From JBBTCJ01 sp038043285 (GTDB taxonomy: Bacteria; Planctomycetota; Phycisphaerae; UBA1845): a stretch of 24,149 bases of DNA. The stretch spans positions 1-24,149 of the forward strand of contig JBBTCJ010000116.1 in NCBI GenBank assembly GCA_038043285.1, given 5' to 3'. Of the stretch, positions 16,166-23,843 are shown one piece after another. How positions within the stretch are numbered: position 1 is the first letter of the stretch; every line of letters begins with the position of its first letter. The position numbers and the translations under genes were made by a program. The notes beneath the pieces are model-generated. The model was not told the origin of the DNA. It was given only the letters and a program-made list of their open reading frames with translations, and searched no databases.

Positions 16166-17226
16166 GCCCGCACGCCCGAACTCCTGAGCAGCGCTCCGGT
16201 GCGGGGCAGGAGGAGGGCGTTCCGGCACACGCCCCACGCCAAGAGCCGACCCGACGAAGCGTTGGTTGGCGACGGCTTACCGGGTGGGGCGTCTACGCCG
16301 GGACTGCCTCCGCAGCATTGGGCTGCTTGCTCCTCGTTGCCACGGCGGCGACGCCGCTTTCGGTGCGCTGGTACAACGTTCAATCCGGCGGACTCGCGAT
16401 CCGACACGCGCCCGCGTGGTACCCGGTCGCCCCGCTGGCGTCGTTCGGCGGTGCGGAACCCCGTGCGAAGGAATCCTGGCTCGTCCGGGCCGCGCACGCG
16501 ACGACGTCATGGCTGGGACACGATGACCTTGGTCGGAGCCTTCTGTTCCGCGTGCTGCCGGGCGTTCTGCTGAGCACGGCGATGGGACTGTCGGCCGCCT
16601 GCATCGCCGTGATCATCGGCGTCGGGTGGGGGGCGTTGGCCGCGCTGCTCGGCGGGTGGGTCGATCGGCTGATGATGCGGATCGTGGACGTACTGTACAG
16701 CCTGCCCTACGTTCTCACCGTCATACTGTTGAAGATCGCGCTGACGCCGCCGCTACGGACGATCTTCGGGGAGCGTGCAAGGCTTGTGGACATGGTAATC
16801 GTAATCGCCGCGGTGGGGGGAGTAAGCTGGTTGACGATGGCTCGCGTCGTACGGGGGCAGGTGCTTTCGTTGCGGCAGCGGCCCTTCGTGGAGGCGGCGC
16901 GGGCGGCCGGTGCGGGGCCGATTCGCATACTGCGCGTACACCTGCTTCCGAACCTGGCGCGGCCGATCCTGGCGTACGGACTCCTTATTGTCCCGCAAGC
17001 GGTGATGCAGGAGGCTTTCTTGAGCTTCCTTGGGATTGGGATTCAGCCACCAACACCATCATTGGGACGTCTGGCCGCCGAGGGGGTACAGGCGGTCAAC
17101 AGCTTCGTATCCTACTGGTGGTTGCTGGTCTACCCCTGCGGAGCGCTGGTGATCCTGCTGGCAAGTCTCAACGTGATCGGCGACAGTCTTCAGGCTCGCT
17201 GGGGCCGATCTGCGACGCACGGATAA
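16132..17226 (+). CDS. Peptide ABC transporter permease (OppC/DppC-like)
   Basis: 364 residues. It is the second membrane subunit of the importer. The start ATG 16132 lies 34 nt inside the end of the OppB-like gene; no better in-frame start exists before the first helix, so the protein has a long polar N-terminal tail of about 48 residues (Gln/Pro/Arg/Gly-rich). Helix 1 is at about 52-76. A periplasmic stretch (78-127) leads to LGHDDLGRSLLFRVLPG, the OppC counterpart of the usual GTDELGRD motif. Residues 254-275 (EAARAAGAGPIRILRVHLLP) are the EAA loop that docks on the ATPase. The C terminus has EAFLSFLGIGIQPPTPSLG, a family signature. No OppD/OppF ATPase gene follows; a hairpin and a convergent gene come next. 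Confidence 0.92.
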   Translation: MGGPTNQQQPVGPHARTPEQRSGAGQEEGVPAHAPRQEPTRRSVGWRRLTGWGVYAGTASAALGCLLLVATAATPLSVRWYNVQSGGLAIRHAPAWYPVAPLASFGGAEPRAKESWLVRAAHATTSWLGHDDLGRSLLFRVLPGVLLSTAMGLSAACIAVIIGVGWGALAALLGGWVDRLMMRIVDVLYSLPYVLTVILLKIALTPPLRTIFGERARLVDMVIVIAAVGGVSWLTMARVVRGQVLSLRQRPFVEAARAAGAGPIRILRVHLLPNLARPILAYGLLIVPQAVMQEAFLSFLGIGIQPPTPSLGRLAAEGVQAVNSFVSYWWLLVYPCGALVILLASLNVIGDSLQARWGRSATHG

Positions 17227-17249
17227 GCCGACCACAACCCTGCAAAACA

Positions 17250-17284
17250 GACGCGGCGAAGACCATCTCGATCTTCGCCGCGTC
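17250..17284. terminator. Bidirectional hairpin terminator between convergent genes
   Basis: A perfect 13-bp inverted repeat (17250-17262 with 17272-17284, 9-nt loop) lies 23 bp after the OppC-like stop and 55 bp past the 3' end of the minus-strand gene at 17340. U-runs are short on both sides (UGUUUU on the minus strand), so termination efficiency is uncertain. Confidence 0.6.
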
Positions 17285-17339
17285 AAATATCATCGAAGTT
17301 GCCGTACAGGCGGCCCTGGGGGCTTTTCGTTCGGCATAG

Positions 17340-18632
17340 CTACTGCGAAGCACGCGAAGGACAAAGCACCGGCGTCTGCCCACCCGGAGCGGCGATCATC
17401 GTGTTGTTCCAGACCGTGAAGGCGTCGGATCCCGCCAACATATTGATGCCCATCAGGATGTCGACCGGGCCGCATTTGCCGCTGCGATCCATGTCGCACT
17501 CGTAGGGATCAACGGGAGCCGGGTGCGGGAAGAGCAGACGATCGGCGTAGTCAATCAGCTCGGCGATATCCGCCGCGGCTCTTGTTTCGGCGTTCTGATC
17601 GACGTCGACCGGCTGAGCCCCCATACACCTCGAACGTCCGCTGGCTCGATGTTCGATGCACGTCCATCGTTGCAACGAAATGATCCGACTCAGGTTGATC
17701 CGGGCGATGTTGTTCGGCTGCGGGGTGATCGTCAAGATCGTCGGAGCCGACTCGCCGAACACGGTGGGACTTTGTGTAACGCGATAGGCGCTGGTGGCAG
17801 TGTCCGGGGCCTGATTGAACTGGATATCCATCGAGGCCCAGCCCAGCCGCGTGGCATTCGCCGGCGTGTTCGGCTCACGGGCGTCAGCGGCGCAGTTCGG
17901 CGGATTCGACGTCTGGGGCAGGGGCGGGCAGGTCGGTCCGGTCATGATCAATGGGACGGTCGTCGGAACCAGCTCGACGTTATTCAGGTCGCCGAAAAAA
18001 GTCTCGGGGTTTCCAGGCATTTTGAGGAAATCCAAGGTAAACTGCCCACACGTGAAGCCCTTGACCTCGAGCTTTAGCGTCCCCAGGTAGAACGGCTGCC
18101 CGTCATCGAGGACCACATTGGCGTCAAGATTGACTCCGAAGTATAGATAGTCCAAGCTGGTCGTAACCGCCCCTCCCGCAAACGCCATCCCCGAGAAGAT
18201 GAAGCGGGGATGCGCCAGGGAAATGAACGCGCCGATCGCGGGGTTATGCGCGGGCTGGACGCATTGTAAGCCGCGGCAAACTTCGTTGAGCCGGCAGTTT
18301 GAGTCGATAGTACAATAGGCAGGCGATGGTTCAGCTTCCCACCCGTCTGGGAGGATCGACCCATTCGGGCCGCTAGTCGCTCCAACGCGACCGTCCAGAC
18401 GAGCCGTAAAACTCTTGATGCCGGTGGGGATGGTGGCCGCGAAGCCCGATACTTGAAGCTCAGCCTCGATCACGTCGTTGGGCACGACGCTGATCGTCGA
18501 CGTCGGCGCAATGGCCGACCCGTTCTTCTTGATCGCAACCAGCTTCAGCGTCGCGGCTTGAGCCGCCACGCCCGATCCCAAGACCCCTACGATGGCTAGC
18601 GCAACTCCGTAGCCCGCAATGCCCGTCCTCAT
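17340..18632 (-). CDS. Secreted protein with Cys-rich motif and dockerin-like C terminus
   Basis: 430 residues from ATG 18632, preferred because AAGAAGGGG lies about 10 nt upstream and the protein then opens with a clean signal peptide (MRTGIAGYGVALAIVGVLGS, cut near AAQAA). In-frame ATGs at 18641 and 18662 are alternatives. Residues about 28-240 resemble a cohesin/CARDB-like beta-sandwich. They are interrupted by a small Cys-rich insert (CTIDSNCRLNEVCRGLQC). A region with CAADAREPNTPANATRLGW (about 255-275) is of a type common in planctomycete secreted proteins. The tail from about 341 holds two dockerin/EF-hand-like units (DVDQNAETRAAADIAELIDY and CDMDRSGKCGPVDILMGI). Likely extracellular; function unknown. 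Convergent with the peptide transporter operon. Confidence 0.75.
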   Translation of the reverse strand: MRTGIAGYGVALAIVGVLGSGVAAQAATLKLVAIKKNGSAIAPTSTISVVPNDVIEAELQVSGFAATIPTGIKSFTARLDGRVGATSGPNGSILPDGWEAEPSPAYCTIDSNCRLNEVCRGLQCVQPAHNPAIGAFISLAHPRFIFSGMAFAGGAVTTSLDYLYFGVNLDANVVLDDGQPFYLGTLKLEVKGFTCGQFTLDFLKMPGNPETFFGDLNNVELVPTTVPLIMTGPTCPPLPQTSNPPNCAADAREPNTPANATRLGWASMDIQFNQAPDTATSAYRVTQSPTVFGESAPTILTITPQPNNIARINLSRIISLQRWTCIEHRASGRSRCMGAQPVDVDQNAETRAAADIAELIDYADRLLFPHPAPVDPYECDMDRSGKCGPVDILMGINMLAGSDAFTVWNNTMIAAPGGQTPVLCPSRASQ

Positions 18633-19108
18633 GGTGCTCATCCCCTTCTTTGAACGTTTCATGTCAGCGGAGGGAGCGGCAGACGCAACGTCCCTTCCAA
18701 CCCCCCGACCTCGCCAGTTTAACCAAACCGTCACGGCGACTCAATACTCGTCCCCCAACAATTCCAGCGCCGGACAAGCCTATTGACTACAGGAAAGCGC
18801 ACCGAGCATCCGGCGCGTCGCGGAACGGTTGGAGAAAGCCGAATTATCCTCGGAAGCCCCCATCCCGTCCGAAAAACACCCCACTGCGGACTGCCCTGTG
18901 GGTACTCGGCGCGGACACCCCCATGTGTCCATCGTGCGCGGACAAGCCACCCACGCCGCCGAACAACCCAGCCGCGAGAACCCGCCTGGACCCCCGCTGT
19001 TTTGAGCATTATAGGCTGCCGGCTAAGGAAAGTCTAGACTTGGCTTGGTTCTTTCCGCCCAGCTCGCGTCCCCACCGGATCGTCCGAAAAAAGCTCAATC
19101 CCAACCGT
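18633..19108. other. Long leader/intergenic region upstream of the secreted protein gene
   Basis: About 475 bp without a convincing gene; frames on both strands are Arg/Pro-rich. It contains a good minus-strand promoter at 19008-19036 (listed separately) which, if used, gives a leader of about 370 nt. I could not match the leader to a known riboswitch or attenuator. Confidence 0.4.
19008..19036 (-). promoter_or_regulatory. Putative sigma70-type promoter, minus strand
   Basis: On the minus strand TAGACT (complement 19031-19036) and a perfect TATAAT (complement 19008-19013) are spaced 17 bp apart. The next gene in this direction starts at 18632. The site lies just past the 3' end of the HD-domain gene (stop at 19109). 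Confidence 0.45.
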
Positions 19109-19825
19109 CTATCCGGGCGGAGCGAGTGTCGTGGGATGAGCCGCGGAGGCTTGGGCTCCCCAGCGTTCGAGGTCCACCGACCGGTGCTGACGATCCAGCT
19201 CGTTGGCGAATTCTTCCAAGACCGTTAAACGCCGTTTGGCGGCCTCGCGCGTGGCGGCAAACCGGAAGGCGTCCTTCAACCGAGCGTCCCAGTAATGGTA
19301 TTCTCGCTTGCGGCGCCAGGTATCGAGATGCGCTTGAACCGCCTTGCCCTCGGCCGCGCCGCGCCGGACGGCGAGCCAGATCGAAGCAAGGTTAAACTCC
19401 TCCAGGGCGTCGGCTTCCGCGACGACCTGGGCCTCCATGACGTCGGTCGAGCGATCGCCACAAGCTCGGACCGCTTCCGCGCCACGTTCCAGTGTCCGGC
19501 GTGGAAGAAGGTCGCGCAAGCTGCTTTCGAGCAGGGCGGCCCCGTCTTCGCGAACCGCCGCGGACGACGGGGTCAGAAGGATTTCGAGGCGATCGAGTTC
19601 GCCTGAGCGGCACCGAGTCACCCAGCCGGCATCATGGTACAGGGCGGCGGAGACCACGGCTGCCGCATCCAGCGTGCGTGTTTGCAACTCGTCAAGGCCG
19701 GAGATCCACTGCGCAGTCCGGGCCACTCGCTCGGAGTGTTCCCAAAGGAAAGTGTCCGGTTCGGCTCGAGAGTGGTGCAGAGCCAAGTCGGCGCGAGCGC
19801 GCTTCCAAACCGCGTCGACGTCCAT
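19109..19825 (-). CDS. HD-domain protein, probable metal-dependent phosphohydrolase
   Basis: 238 residues from ATG 19825, chosen for a GGGAAG ribosome binding site about 8 nt upstream; the frame is open for 55 codons further, but that part is Arg/Ser-rich and non-coding in look. The HD superfamily pattern is visible: H30 in LWEHSERVARTAQWI, then H64-D65 in SAALYHDAGW, and a later acidic residue in VVAEADALEEF. These are the metal ligands of HD hydrolases acting on phosphate monoesters, nucleotides or cyclic nucleotides. The spacing and the single compact domain do not point to a particular subfamily (no GYP motif, no RelA domain). The C-terminal part is helical and charged (REYHYWDARLKDAFRFAATR). 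Cytoplasmic; substrate unknown. No obvious partner gene is adjacent. Confidence 0.75.
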   Translation of the reverse strand: MDVDAVWKRARADLALHHSRAEPDTFLWEHSERVARTAQWISGLDELQTRTLDAAAVVSAALYHDAGWVTRCRSGELDRLEILLTPSSAAVREDGAALLESSLRDLLPRRTLERGAEAVRACGDRSTDVMEAQVVAEADALEEFNLASIWLAVRRGAAEGKAVQAHLDTWRRKREYHYWDARLKDAFRFAATREAAKRRLTVLEEFANELDRQHRSVDLERWGAQASAAHPTTLAPPG

Positions 19826-20417
19826 GACCGCGTCTTCCCGCCTACCACAGAACAAGCGAGGCATCGCGTTGACCGCACGCGTGCGCCGCGAACACCTAGG
19901 ACCCGCCCGATTCGCCGACCATAGCGGATGGTAGCCCGTTGAAACAAAACGTGCTGAAAGCGCCAACCAAACCGCGCACCGGCGCGCCATAGGCGACCCG
20001 TGCAGAGTTCAACGGAGCCTGCCTATCCGTCGGTTCCGCACGGTGGTCTCACGACTGGCGCTGCGGCTCCGAAATAACACACCGAACGGGTGTGAACCCC
20101 ACCCATGACCGCTTTCAGGGGCGGTGGGCAAAGGAACCGCTACGGCATTGTAACAAAACTAACGCGGCATTCGCTACAAAAAAAAGGAAGCTCGCCGCAG
20201 ATTTTTCCCACGGAGAGGTTTCGTCGAGGGGAACAATCGAACGAATCGAAGCCGCGCCACAAGCCGGACCCACAACGTCAGCGGAAAAGCAGCACAGCAA
20301 GGCCAGCCAGCGTATCGAAGAAGGCTCGCAGGAAGGTGCGCCACACGGATCCTGTCGATGTCTCCCACGGACCGGAAGCCCGTACCGCTCCATTGCTTGA
20401 CCGGCCCCGGGCAGGCC
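19826..20417. other. Intergenic region with no convincing gene
   Basis: About 590 bp between the HD gene and mqnC. Two overlapping plus-strand frames in 20092-20400 are open; one encodes a very basic Lys/Arg/Ser/Pro-rich peptide, but neither has a ribosome binding site and both would run into the mqnC 3' end. An A8 tract (20178-20185) would read as a U-run for minus-strand transcripts past mqnC, but the hairpin before it is weak. Confidence 0.4.
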
Positions 20418-21575
20418 TTATCCGCAGGGGAATCCGATGGGCTGGTAGTAGAAGTTTCGCTTACAGGGAGTCCAGCCGGCGCCGCGGATCGCGGCGCGGA
20501 TTTCCTCCTCGGTCAGGTGGTACGTGGTTCCCGCCGCCGAAACGACGTTCTCCTCCATCATGACTGATCCCATGTCGTTGGCCCCGAAGAACAAGGCTAA
20601 TTGACCTATTTTAACACCCTGAGTTACCCAACTTGACTGGATGTTTCGAATGTTGTCGAGGTAAAGCCGAGAAACGGCGAGCATCCGGAGATACTCACCA
20701 GCGTCAGCGAGGACCAGGTGCTTCCCGTCCGGTGGACCGGTGTACCCAGGTTGGAAGCGAGTTACTCGACCGAGGGGAGTATCGCCTGGTTGAAAAGTCC
20801 AGGAAATAAACGCGGTGAACCCGTCGGTCTCATCCTGAAGGTCGCGGACCACCTTCAGGTGTCCGATTCGTTCCTCGACGGTTTCGATGTGCCCGAACAT
20901 CATGGTGATGCTGGTTTTCATGCCGATGCGATGGGCTTCGCGCATGACGTGAAGGTATTGTTCAACGGTGGTCTTGCCCTGGGCGATCTTGCGTCGAACA
21001 CGATCGACGAGGATTTCAGCACCGCCGCCGGGGATGGAGTCCAGCCCGGCTTCACGCAGCCGCAGCAGCACGTCGCGGACGCTCATGCCAAAGATTTCGG
21101 AGAAGGCATAAATCTCCGGCGGGCTGAACGCGTGAACATGGATGGCCGGAAACTCTCGTTTCATGAACCGAAGCAGGTCGAGGTACCACGAGAAAGGAAG
21201 CAATTCCGCCGGAACCAGCCCACCCTGCATGAGCACTTGGGTTCCGCCGATGGCGAGCAGTTCCTCGATTTTCCGCCCGATCTCCTGAAAGGTCAGTACG
21301 TAGCCGTCCGGCAGATCCTTTCGTCCGGTGTTCAGCCCGGGCGGGTCAGCCTTGAAGTTGCAGAAGATGCACTTCGCGGTGCAGTAGTTGGCGTAGTTGA
21401 TGTTTCGATCGACGACGTAGGTTCGATACGGCTCGGGATGTAGTCGCAGGGTGACGGCGTGCGCCTGCCGACCCAGCTCGTGGATGGAGCAGTCCTGGTA
21501 CAGGGCGAGGGCGTCGCGATCGGAAAGTCGCGCGGTTGGAGCCGCGGGCGGCGGGGCAGCGATCGCCGTGCTCAT
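20418..21575 (-). CDS. mqnC: Cyclic dehypoxanthinyl futalosine synthase
   Basis: 385 residues. A radical SAM enzyme of the futalosine route to menaquinone (EC 1.21.98.1) that converts dehypoxanthinyl futalosine to its cyclic form in the cytoplasm. The [4Fe-4S] cluster motif is C65-x3-C69-x2-C72 (NYCTAKCIFCNF), preceded by RTYVVDRNINY, the wording typical of MqnC rather than MqnE. Also typical are LAIGGTQVLMQGGL, AGLDSIPGGGAEILVDRVRR, MMFGHIETVEERIGHL and LFFGANDMGSVMMEENVVSA. I chose the ATG at 21575 because it overlaps the mqnA stop by 4 nt; the frame continues further up only inside mqnA. Translational coupling with mqnA is likely. mqnB, mqnD and mqnE are not in the window. Confidence 0.95.
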   Translation of the reverse strand: MSTAIAAPPPAAPTARLSDRDALALYQDCSIHELGRQAHAVTLRLHPEPYRTYVVDRNINYANYCTAKCIFCNFKADPPGLNTGRKDLPDGYVLTFQEIGRKIEELLAIGGTQVLMQGGLVPAELLPFSWYLDLLRFMKREFPAIHVHAFSPPEIYAFSEIFGMSVRDVLLRLREAGLDSIPGGGAEILVDRVRRKIAQGKTTVEQYLHVMREAHRIGMKTSITMMFGHIETVEERIGHLKVVRDLQDETDGFTAFISWTFQPGDTPLGRVTRFQPGYTGPPDGKHLVLADAGEYLRMLAVSRLYLDNIRNIQSSWVTQGVKIGQLALFFGANDMGSVMMEENVVSAAGTTYHLTEEEIRAAIRGAGWTPCKRNFYYQPIGFPCG

Positions 21576-22375
21576 GCGAAAACCAGCCCCCTTCCGCCGG
21601 CGATGAGGTTGTGGCGTGCGGCCAAGTCGAGGAATCGCCTCATGCCCTCGCGCTGTCGTGGCCCGAGGGTAAACTTCAGTCGCTTGGTGAGATACCGTTT
21701 TGCCAAGGCGACCGGCCAACCCAGCCCGGGTCCGAAGTCGGCAGCGATCATTTCGGCGGCTCTCACCCCGCGATCGCGCGCGGCGGAAAGGAGTTCCGCC
21801 AGTCCTGTGGTATCGACGTGTTCGGGCGCCGCCCAGGCAGCGAACACGAAGGGCAGTCCGGTCAGGGTCTTCCAACACGATCCAAGGTCGGTTTCGATGT
21901 CGTAATCGACGAGGGTGTTGTGCACGACCTTGTCGCCAATGAGGAGGACAGCCTCACACGCCTCGATGCTCTCGTCGCCTCGATAGGGAACGATCTCCAG
22001 GGCCGTACCGAACGTCTCGCGCCACACCACCTCGGCGAGCGCGATGGACGTGTGCGAGTCGCCGTCGACGTGGAGGGTGCGAATCCGTTCAGGCTGAATG
22101 CGCGAGAAGACGCGAACGGTCAGGGTTTCGCCGTCGCAGCCAATGCAGGCATCGGATACAATGCGCCAGCGGCGATCGTTGCGGGCGAGGTCCACCACAG
22201 GAACCAGGGCCGCATCGACCTCTCCACGATCGAGCTTCTCCGCAAGTTGGGCGGGAACATCCAAGACGGATTCGATGCGACGATCCGTGTTCAGACCGGC
22301 GATGAGCGGTTTGGCGTTGAGGTACGAGACGACGCCCAGACGCCATTTTCTTGAACTTTCGCCGGCGCGTTCCAA
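21572..22375 (-). CDS. mqnA: Chorismate dehydratase
   Basis: 267 residues. It dehydrates chorismate to 3-enolpyruvyl-benzoate, the first step of the futalosine route to menaquinone (EC 4.2.1.151). The N-terminal RLGVVSYLNAKPLIAGL is the family signature, and the fold is that of a periplasmic-binding-type lyase (DAALVPVVDLAR, HTSIALAEVVWRE, LLIGDKVVH, DLGSCWKTLTGLPFVFAAWA). I prefer the TTG start at 22375: AGGAG stands 6 nt before it, and a TATAAT box lies about 35 nt upstream (22409-22414). An ATG at 22423 would extend the protein by 16 residues, but it has no ribosome binding site and would lie upstream of the TATAAT. It is the first gene of an mqnA-mqnC pair. Confidence 0.92.
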   Translation of the reverse strand: MERAGESSRKWRLGVVSYLNAKPLIAGLNTDRRIESVLDVPAQLAEKLDRGEVDAALVPVVDLARNDRRWRIVSDACIGCDGETLTVRVFSRIQPERIRTLHVDGDSHTSIALAEVVWRETFGTALEIVPYRGDESIEACEAVLLIGDKVVHNTLVDYDIETDLGSCWKTLTGLPFVFAAWAAPEHVDTTGLAELLSAARDRGVRAAEMIAADFGPGLGWPVALAKRYLTKRLKFTLGPRQREGMRRFLDLAARHNLIAGGRGLVFA

Positions 22376-22408
22376 AGCCCTCTCCTGCAATCTTCGAATC
22401 TGGAACCG

Positions 22409-22414
22409 ATTATA
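22409..22414 (-). promoter_or_regulatory. Candidate -10 box for mqnA-mqnC
   Basis: A perfect TATAAT on the minus strand about 35 nt before the preferred TTG start of mqnA. No good -35 box is found at 16-18 bp, so this is a partial promoter match only. Confidence 0.35.
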
Positions 22415-22536
22415 GATAACCATCCGAAGGCGGCTACGCCGCGGTCGGCCTGAAAGGTCGGTTTCAGGGTTTTTGAAACGAGGGAAGCGACCGATGGTGG
22501 TGCGGCGCGGGGTTCGTTCGGGTCGCCGCTTGGACC

Positions 22537-22580
22537 TCGTACCGATGGAAACGGAGGCGCCATCACTCCGATCGGTACGA
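22537..22580. promoter_or_regulatory. Long imperfect palindrome between mqnA and the acyl-CoA dehydrogenase gene
   Basis: A perfect 10-bp inverted repeat (22537-22546 with 22571-22580) encloses an inner perfect 5-bp repeat (22552-22556 with 22566-22570, 9-nt loop), with a 5-nt bulge on one side: 15 bp of pairing in all. No U-run follows on either strand, so it is not a standard terminator. It sits between divergent promoters (mqnA at 22375, dehydrogenase at 22689), where an operator or a leader-RNA hairpin would be expected. A weaker nested inverted repeat (GGTCG-GTTTCA with TGAAAC-CGACC) lies at 22456-22492. Confidence 0.5.
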
Positions 22581-22688
22581 AGATGACGACCCAGCGGCCG
22601 GGCGGTATGATCGCTGGTCCGGGAATTGCCGAGGTATCGCTTCGGAGCGTTCGTGGTTCGCTGAGGCCTAGACGAGGTGGTTTTGACG

Positions 22689-23831
22689 ATGGATTTTGAA
22701 CTACCGGATGAATTGGTCGCCCTTCAGGACGTAACCCGGCGATTTGCCGCGGAGCACATCGCGCCGAACGCTCGGACGTGGGACCGCGAGGCGGACATCC
22801 CGCGTGCGACGGTGGCCAAGCTGGCGGAGCTTGGGTTCCTCGGAATCTTCACTCCGCAAGAGTATGGCGGGGTGGGGCTGGGCGACCTGGGCGCGACGGT
22901 CATTATGGAGGAGATCGCCCGGCACTGCGGCGCGACCGCCCTGATGCTCGACGCGCACAACGCCTTGTGCACGGCCCATCTGTTGATCGGGGCGAACGAG
23001 GAGCAAAAGCGAACGCACCTGCCGAGGCTCGCGTCCGGCGAGTACCTCGGAGCGTGGGCGCTGTCCGAACCCGGATGCGGCAGCGACGCCGCGGCCTTGA
23101 CCACGACGGCAACGCTCGACGGCGATCGCTGGGTGCTCAACGGGGCCAAGCAATGGATCACGAATGGGCATTACGCCGGGGTGTTCGTGGTGATGGCTCG
23201 GACCAAGCCTGAAGGTGGGGCGAAAGGCATCAGCGCATTCATTGTCGAGCGGAGAACGCCTGGATTCGAGATCGGCCCGAAGGAAGACAAGATGGGCATG
23301 AGGGGTTCGGACACGGTCGGCCTGACGTTCGATCAGTGTCGCATCCCCAAGAAGAACCTCTGCGGCGCGTTGCACGGCGGGTTCGTCGATGCCATGAAGG
23401 TGCTGGAGCGCGGGCGGATCACTATCTCGGCCATGTCCGTGGGGCTGGCACGCGGGGCGTTTGAAGAAGCTTTGACTTACGCCAAGCAGCGGACGGCGTT
23501 CGGGAAACCGATTCTTGAACATCAGTCGATTCAGTTCATGCTGGCGGACATGCTGATGGAGATCGACGCCGGCCGATTGCTGACGCGGCAGGCGGCGCTG
23601 CTTTCCGATTCCGGGAAGCCCAGCAACATCGCCGCGTCGATGGCCAAATTGTTCACCAGCGAGATGGCTACACGGGCGGGGCTAAACGCCATCCAGATTC
23701 ACGGCGGCAACGGGTACACCAAAGAGGTGCCTGTCGAACGGTACATGCGCGACGCGAAGCTTTGTGAGATCGGGGAAGGGTCAAGCCAGATCCAGCGGGT
23801 CATCATCGCACGAAACCTATTGGAACTTTAG
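22689..23831 (+). CDS. Acyl-CoA dehydrogenase
   Basis: 380 residues, the standard length of the family. It is an FAD enzyme that introduces an alpha,beta double bond into acyl-CoA, passing electrons to electron-transfer flavoprotein. The N-terminal helical domain includes LAELGFLGIFTPQEYGGVGL. The middle beta domain has the FAD signature GAWALSEPGCGSDAAALTT and KQWITNG. The C-terminal helical domain has AKQRTAFGKPILEHQSIQFM and IQIHGGNGYTKEVPVERYMR. The catalytic base is most likely E363 in LCEIGEGSSQIQR, the position used by short-chain and butyryl-CoA enzymes. Chain-length preference cannot be read further. The start ATG 22689 has GAGG 11 nt upstream; a GTG at 22677 is possible. Twelve bp separate it from a second dehydrogenase gene. 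Confidence 0.95.
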   Translation: MDFELPDELVALQDVTRRFAAEHIAPNARTWDREADIPRATVAKLAELGFLGIFTPQEYGGVGLGDLGATVIMEEIARHCGATALMLDAHNALCTAHLLIGANEEQKRTHLPRLASGEYLGAWALSEPGCGSDAAALTTTATLDGDRWVLNGAKQWITNGHYAGVFVVMARTKPEGGAKGISAFIVERRTPGFEIGPKEDKMGMRGSDTVGLTFDQCRIPKKNLCGALHGGFVDAMKVLERGRITISAMSVGLARGAFEEALTYAKQRTAFGKPILEHQSIQFMLADMLMEIDAGRLLTRQAALLSDSGKPSNIAASMAKLFTSEMATRAGLNAIQIHGGNGYTKEVPVERYMRDAKLCEIGEGSSQIQRVIIARNLLEL

Positions 23832-23843
23832 AAGGGCGGACGC

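Noticed and set aside
15227..16237. 336-codon minus-strand open frame
   Set aside because: Antisense to the OppB-like permease; the translation is Arg/Gln/His-rich with no membrane segments or motifs.
20092..20563. Overlapping plus-strand ORFs, one very basic and histone-tail-like
   Set aside because: No ribosome binding site, both overlap or abut the mqnC 3' end antisense, and composition alone does not show coding.
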